Source: JBDRGD01 sp043818095
GTDB lineage: Bacteria; Chloroflexota; Dehalococcoidia; Dehalococcoidales; RBG-16-60-22
Assembly: GCA_043818095.1 (NCBI GenBank)
Contig: JBDRGD010000150.1
Coordinates: forward strand, 1-8,348
Direction of reading: 5' to 3'
Length of the DNA stretch: 8,348 nucleotides
The notes under the pieces were generated by a model. That model saw nothing but the letters and a program-made list of their open reading frames with translations, did no database searches and was not told where the DNA came from. Positions 5,361-8,348 of the stretch are shown here, one piece after another (position 1 is the first letter of the stretch; each line of letters starts with the position of its first letter). Position numbers and translations under genes: made by a program.

Positions 5361-6599
5361 ATGCCGAAAAACTCCAAGGGGCGGGAAATCGCCGAGATTA
5401 TTCCGGGCAAGTGCATCGGCTGCCAGCTGTGCATCGGGGAGTGCCCGGTGGCCGCTATCGAGATGGACGGCCCCGTGGCGAAGGTGCTCCCGGAGGCGTG
5501 CATCGGCTGCGGCAAATGCTTTGACGTCTGCCCGGTGGCGTCGGTCATCTTCGAGAAGCCGCGCAAAAAAAAGGCGGCGGCCCCCGGCGGGGCGGCATCG
5601 AGCGATTATAAAGGGGTGGCGGTCTTCATCGAGGTGCACCAGGGCAAGGGGGCGGAGGTCTCCTGGGAGCTTGCCGGGAAGGCCCGCGAGCTCGCCGACA
5701 AGCTGGGCGTGCCGGTGCTGGGCTTCCTCCTGGGTTCGAAGGTCGGCACGATCGCCAAAGAAGCGATTACCTACGGCTGCGACGTGGTTTACGTCATCGA
5801 CCAGCCGGTGTTGGGCACCTATCTTTCCCGGGTCTACGGCACGGCGCTGCAGTATATGTGCAACCGGGTCAAGCCGGAAATCATGCTCCTGGGGGCGACC
5901 CCGCTGGGCCGGGACCTCGCCAGCGTCGTGGCGACACAGCTACAGGCGGGACTGACCGCCGACTGTACCGGGCTGGACATCGACCTGGAGCGGCGGCTGC
6001 TGCTGATGACCCGTCCCACCTTCGGCGGCAGCATTATGGCGACGATTCTCTGCGAAACGCGGCGTCCTCAGATGAGCACCGTCCGTCCCCGCGTGATGAA
6101 GCTGCCGCAGCCCGACCTTGGCCGCAAGGGTGAAATAAAATCGCTGGACTTTTCTTTCCCGCAACACGAGCTGCCGGAGGTGCTGGAGTTCATCGCGGCG
6201 GCGGGGCTGGATGTTGATATCACACGCGCTCCGGCGCTGGTGGTGCTGGGCAAGGGCGCCTGCGATTCCCGGCAGGTGCCAATGCTGGAGGAGTTTGCCC
6301 ATCTCCTGGGCGGGACGGTTGCCTGCTCCCGCGCGGTGGTGGAGACGGGCCTGATGCCTTATACCCGCCAGGTGGGCCAGACGGGCAAGACGGTGGCGCC
6401 CAAGCTCTATGTGGGCGTGGGCGTTTCCGGGGCGGTACAGCACCTGGTAGGCATGCAGGGCTCGGACAAAATCATCGCTATCAATACCGACCGCCATGCC
6501 CCGATGATGCAGATTGCCGATTACGCGCTGGTCGGGGACTACCAGCAGATTGTTCCCCAACTGATTGCGGGGCTGAAAAAGCGCCTGGAGGGCAAGTAG
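5361..6599 (+). CDS. fixB: Electron transfer flavoprotein alpha subunit with N-terminal two-cluster ferredoxin domain (FixB/EtfA fusion)
   Basis: This is the alpha subunit (412 residues) of the bifurcating ETF, carrying the electron-shuttling FAD. Residues 10-66 are a 2[4Fe-4S] ferredoxin module: C18-x2-C21-x2-C24-x3-C28-P and C47-x2-C50-x2-C53-x3-C57-P. A flexible Lys/Ala/Gly linker (66-83) joins it to a normal EtfA body of about 329 residues. That body contains RPTFGGSIMATI (218-229) and the FAD-binding domain with Arg324 (in CSR), QVGQTGK (337-343), SGAVQH with His361, and AINTDRHAPMMQIADY (373-388). Similar ferredoxin heads occur in EtfA-like subunits such as CarE of Acetobacterium; the head could pass electrons to or from soluble ferredoxin. 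The start is 3 nt after the etfB stop with only a distant GGAAGG, so translation is probably coupled. An A8 run in the linker resembles a programmed -1 frameshift site. Confidence 0.95.
   Translation: MPKNSKGREIAEIIPGKCIGCQLCIGECPVAAIEMDGPVAKVLPEACIGCGKCFDVCPVASVIFEKPRKKKAAAPGGAASSDYKGVAVFIEVHQGKGAEVSWELAGKARELADKLGVPVLGFLLGSKVGTIAKEAITYGCDVVYVIDQPVLGTYLSRVYGTALQYMCNRVKPEIMLLGATPLGRDLASVVATQLQAGLTADCTGLDIDLERRLLLMTRPTFGGSIMATILCETRRPQMSTVRPRVMKLPQPDLGRKGEIKSLDFSFPQHELPEVLEFIAAAGLDVDITRAPALVVLGKGACDSRQVPMLEEFAHLLGGTVACSRAVVETGLMPYTRQVGQTGKTVAPKLYVGVGVSGAVQHLVGMQGSDKIIAINTDRHAPMMQIADYALVGDYQQIVPQLIAGLKKRLEGK
5565..5611 (+). other. Candidate programmed -1 frameshift site in the etfA linker
   Basis: An A8 run (5565-5572) followed by G contains the heptamer A AAA AAG (5567-5573), in phase with the Lys70-Lys71 codons. 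Six nucleotides later comes an all-GC hairpin, GCCCC (5580-5584) with GGGGC (5589-5593) and a 4-nt loop. The -1 frame stops at TAA 5609-5611 after 12 further codons. The product would be about 83 residues, holding both Fe-S clusters and no flavin domain. The upstream Shine-Dalgarno-like stimulator is weak (GAGAAG, 5553-5558). The elements are seen directly; function is inferred. Confidence 0.4.
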
Positions 6600-7903
6600 T
6601 GCAGGAAAACTTCGATGTCGTCATCGTCGGCGCGGGGCCGGCGGGTATCGCCGCCGCCTGCACCCTGGCGGATGCCGGCATCAAGACGATCGTCATCGAG
6701 CGCGGGGAATACCCCGGCGCCAAGAACGTTTCCGGCGGCGTGCTTTACGGGCACGACCTCGCGCGGATACTGCCGGACTTTGCCGACCGCCGCTGCCCCG
6801 TGGAGAGAAACATCGTGGAGTCCCGGCTCTGGTTCCTGTCGAAGGAGAGCGGTTACAGCGTGGCTTACCGGGACAGCATCTTTGCCGGGGAGCGCAAGCT
6901 CAACGCCTTTACCGTGGGCCGGGCGAAGTTCGACCGCTGGTTCGCGGCGCAGGCGCAGCAGAAGGGCGCATTGGTGGTCCATGCCACCGTGGTCACCGAC
7001 CTGCTCCGCGACGCGCAGGGCAGGGTGGTGGGGGTCAATACCGACCGCGAGGACGGCGAGGTGCGCGCGAAGGTGGTTATCCTGGCCGACGGTGTGAACT
7101 CGCCGCTGGCCGGGAAGGCCGGTTTCCGCCGCGAGCCGAAGCCGGAAGAGGTGGCGCTGGCGGTCAAGGAGATTATCGAGTTGCCCGCCGAGACCATCAA
7201 CGACCGTTTCGGCGTTGTCCGGGAAAACGGCGTGACCACGGAGATAATCGGCGAGATTACCGAGGGCATGGACGGGGTGGCCGTGATTTATACCAACGGC
7301 GAGTCTCTTTCCCTGTCCGTCGGCGCCAACCTGGCCGACTTTATCAAGCGCCAGATAAAGCCCTACGAGCTGATGGAGAGCTTCAAGCAGCACCCGATGG
7401 TGGCGCCGCTTATCCGGGACGGCAAGTCCCTGGAATACACCGCGCACTGGCTGGTGGAGGGGGGCTACGACACCATTCCCCGGCTTTACGGGGACGGCTA
7501 CCTCATCGCCGGGGACTCCGCGATGCTCTTCAACGCCCTGCACCGTGAGGGGAACAACCTGGCGATGGCTTCCGGGAGGATGGCGGCGGAGACGGTCATC
7601 GCTGCCTTCCGGAAGAAAGACTTCTCCGGCGGCGCCCTTTCCGCTTACGGGAAAAAGCTGGCGGACTCCTACGTGCTGCCGGACATGAAGAAATACCGCA
7701 ACTTCGGGCACTTCCGCTATGGCAACCGGGAGATTTTCGGGCCGCTGCCCCGCCTCGCCTCCGCCGCCGCCCGGGAGATGCTCACCGTCAACGGCGTGAC
7801 CAAGAAAGCCAAGCAGCGGCTGATAATGGCCGACGTGAAGAAGGAAATGTCCCTCTTCCGGCTGGCGCGGCTGCTCTGGCGGGGCTGGAGGTCCGTGAAA
7901 TGA
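6599..7903 (+). CDS. fixC: FixC, FAD-dependent oxidoreductase of the ETF-quinone oxidoreductase family
   Basis: This is an FAD flavoprotein (434 residues) that receives the high-potential electron from FixAB and, with FixX, delivers it to a quinone at the membrane. The Rossmann motif DVVIVGAGPAGIAAA spans 6-20, with Glu34 ending the second strand to bind ribose. GEYPGAKNVSGG (36-47) is the family flavin segment, ILADGVNSPLAGKAGF (161-176) is the second dinucleotide motif, and the FAD-pyrophosphate motif LIAGDSAML (302-310, G305-D306) is followed by HREGNNLAMASGRMAAETV. Unlike one-piece ETF-QO (about 600 residues) it lacks the C-terminal Fe-S domain, which is supplied by fixX. The C-terminus (about 391-434) is basic and amphipathic and may help membrane contact; there is no transmembrane helix. 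It starts at GTG 6599, overlapping the etfA TAG by one base, with GGAGGG 6 nt upstream. Confidence 0.94.
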   Translation: MQENFDVVIVGAGPAGIAAACTLADAGIKTIVIERGEYPGAKNVSGGVLYGHDLARILPDFADRRCPVERNIVESRLWFLSKESGYSVAYRDSIFAGERKLNAFTVGRAKFDRWFAAQAQQKGALVVHATVVTDLLRDAQGRVVGVNTDREDGEVRAKVVILADGVNSPLAGKAGFRREPKPEEVALAVKEIIELPAETINDRFGVVRENGVTTEIIGEITEGMDGVAVIYTNGESLSLSVGANLADFIKRQIKPYELMESFKQHPMVAPLIRDGKSLEYTAHWLVEGGYDTIPRLYGDGYLIAGDSAMLFNALHREGNNLAMASGRMAAETVIAAFRKKDFSGGALSAYGKKLADSYVLPDMKKYRNFGHFRYGNREIFGPLPRLASAAAREMLTVNGVTKKAKQRLIMADVKKEMSLFRLARLLWRGWRSVK

Positions 7904-8181
7904 CTGTGAAAATCGAGGACAAGCTCTTTTTAGACCGCTTCAAGGTGGACGAGGAAAGCCACCTCCGCATCATCGACGGCGAGAAGTGTTTCAAAGACTG
8001 CCCGGACCAGCCGTGCCTGAACTTCTGCCCGGCCTACGTTTACCGCATGGAGGACGGGCGCATCAGCATCAACCACGAGGGCTGTCTGGAGTGCGGCTCC
8101 TGCCGCATCGCCTGCCCGAACCTGAACATCGAGTGGCGTTTTCCCAAGGGCGGCTACGGCATCAGCCACAAGTTCGGCTAG
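7900..8181 (+). CDS. fixX: FixX, ferredoxin-like partner of FixC
   Basis: This small iron-sulfur protein (93 residues) works with FixC as the separated counterpart of the Fe-S domain of ETF-QO. It carries two cysteine groups. The first is C30, C34, C39 and C43 (CFKDCPDQPCLNFCP, spaced x3-x4-x3). The second is a classical C62-x2-C65-x2-C68-x3-C72-P (CLECGSCRIACP). The family C-terminus IEWRFPKGGYGISHKFG is intact, and the N-terminus LFLDRFKVDEESHLRI is also typical. Length matches FixX. Two clusters look possible, though ETF-QO itself carries one, so the first may be structural or variant. It overlaps the fixC stop as ATGA, with GGAGG 8 nt upstream (7887-7891), indicating coupled translation. 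It ends in a CTAG palindrome shared with the convergent downstream gene, leaving no room for an intergenic terminator. Confidence 0.95.
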   Translation: MTVKIEDKLFLDRFKVDEESHLRIIDGEKCFKDCPDQPCLNFCPAYVYRMEDGRISINHEGCLECGSCRIACPNLNIEWRFPKGGYGISHKFG

Positions 8182-8348
8182 TCACCCAGGTAAACGGAAC
8201 GGGCGAGCGTCCGTCCGCTCTCCGTCAGGAACAGCCGGTCGATAACGCCCGCCAGTTTCTCCCGGTCGGTCACATCAAACTCGTCGCGCAGGTTCACCAG
8301 CCAGTCGGCGTCATAGAGAATCCGGAAGTTCTGCGTCTGGATTATGCC
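8178..8348 (-). CDS. C-terminal fragment, probably HD-domain hydrolase (partial, start outside window)
   Basis: The last 56 codons of a minus-strand gene end at TAG (8180-8178). The visible sequence begins GIIQTQNFRILYDADWLVNL, then a charged helix-rich stretch (DEFDVTDREKLAGVIDRL), and ends RTLARSVYLGD. The ILYDADWL segment resembles the final conserved Asp motif of HD-domain phosphohydrolases, which hydrolyse nucleotide or signal phosphates at a metal site; the defining His-Asp pair would lie upstream, outside the window. Codon choice and base composition match the neighbours and there is no in-frame stop, so a real gene is likely. Its identity is tentative. It converges with fixX and overlaps it by four bases. 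Confidence 0.6.
   Translation of the reverse strand, partial: GIIQTQNFRILYDADWLVNLRDEFDVTDREKLAGVIDRLFLTESGRTLARSVYLGD

Noticed and set aside
5521..5955. Plus-strand frame in etfA reached if the A8 tract loses one A
   Set aside because: The product is Arg/Ser/Trp-rich and lacks any fold. The -1 frame with its quick stop is the only biologically sensible alternative frame.
6539..7711. 390-codon open frame on the minus strand opposite fixC
   Set aside because: Shadow of fixC. The sense strand carries the FAD motifs and the operon's overlapping start and stop signals, and the antisense product matches nothing I know.
8181..8230. Possible terminator after fixX (GAGCG...CGCTC repeat)
   Set aside because: Only a 5-bp stem with no following T run, and it sits inside the coding region of the convergent gene.
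1..8348. CRISPR arrays, tRNA or rRNA genes, insertion sequences, phage or toxin-antitoxin genes
   Set aside because: No spaced direct repeats, tRNA-like cloverleaf sequences, terminal inverted repeats or transposase motifs were seen. The window looks like ordinary chromosomal DNA with no untranslated stretch above about 165 bases.

Overview
This is a gene-dense, GC-rich bacterial window with seven genes, five of them complete. Its centre is a complete four-gene electron-transfer operon of the fixABCX type. The organism is probably an anaerobe or facultative anaerobe. The reasons are the FixABCX-type (electron-bifurcating class) ETF, an ETF alpha subunit carrying its own two-cluster ferredoxin, an atypical Lon-family protease and a flavodoxin-fold reductase with a cysteine cluster. 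Uncultivated Chloroflexota (Dehalococcoidia-like) or a high-GC Firmicute would both fit, but the sequence alone does not settle the lineage.

Layout. (1) Bases 1-1217, minus: most of an ABC exporter half-transporter with fused membrane and ATPase domains, cut by the window edge just after Walker A. (2) Bases 1338-1901, plus: a flavodoxin-fold NADPH-dependent FMN reductase-like protein. It probably starts at a TTG behind a G-rich Shine-Dalgarno. (3) Bases 1898-4360, minus: a large Lon-like AAA+ protease (AAA_32 plus S16 peptidase domain). (4) Bases 4361-4523: a divergent intergenic region with one good sigma70-type promoter facing each way and a perfect inverted repeat in the lon leader. (5) Bases 4524-8181, plus: etfB(fixA)-etfA(fixB)-fixC-fixX, with a 3-nt gap, a 1-nt overlap and an ATGA overlap, so almost certainly one transcript. 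(6) Bases 8178-8348, minus: the C-terminus of another protein, probably an HD-domain hydrolase.

How the genes work together. FixAB should take hydride pairs from NADH and split them, sending one electron to low-potential ferredoxin and the other through FixC (FAD) and FixX (Fe-S) to a higher-potential acceptor, probably membrane quinone. FixB here has an extra two-cluster ferredoxin head, so this complex could carry iron-sulfur wiring at both ends.

Most interesting observation. The linker between the ferredoxin head and the ETF body of EtfA contains an in-phase A AAA AAG heptamer, a 6-nt spacer, an all-GC stem-loop and a -1-frame stop 12 codons downstream. This is the architecture of the dnaX programmed -1 frameshift. 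If it works, the gene would make both the full fusion and a free ~83-residue dicluster ferredoxin. This is a hypothesis from sequence only. Also notable: both convergent gene pairs end in a 4-base palindrome (TTAA, CTAG) that holds the stop codons of both genes.
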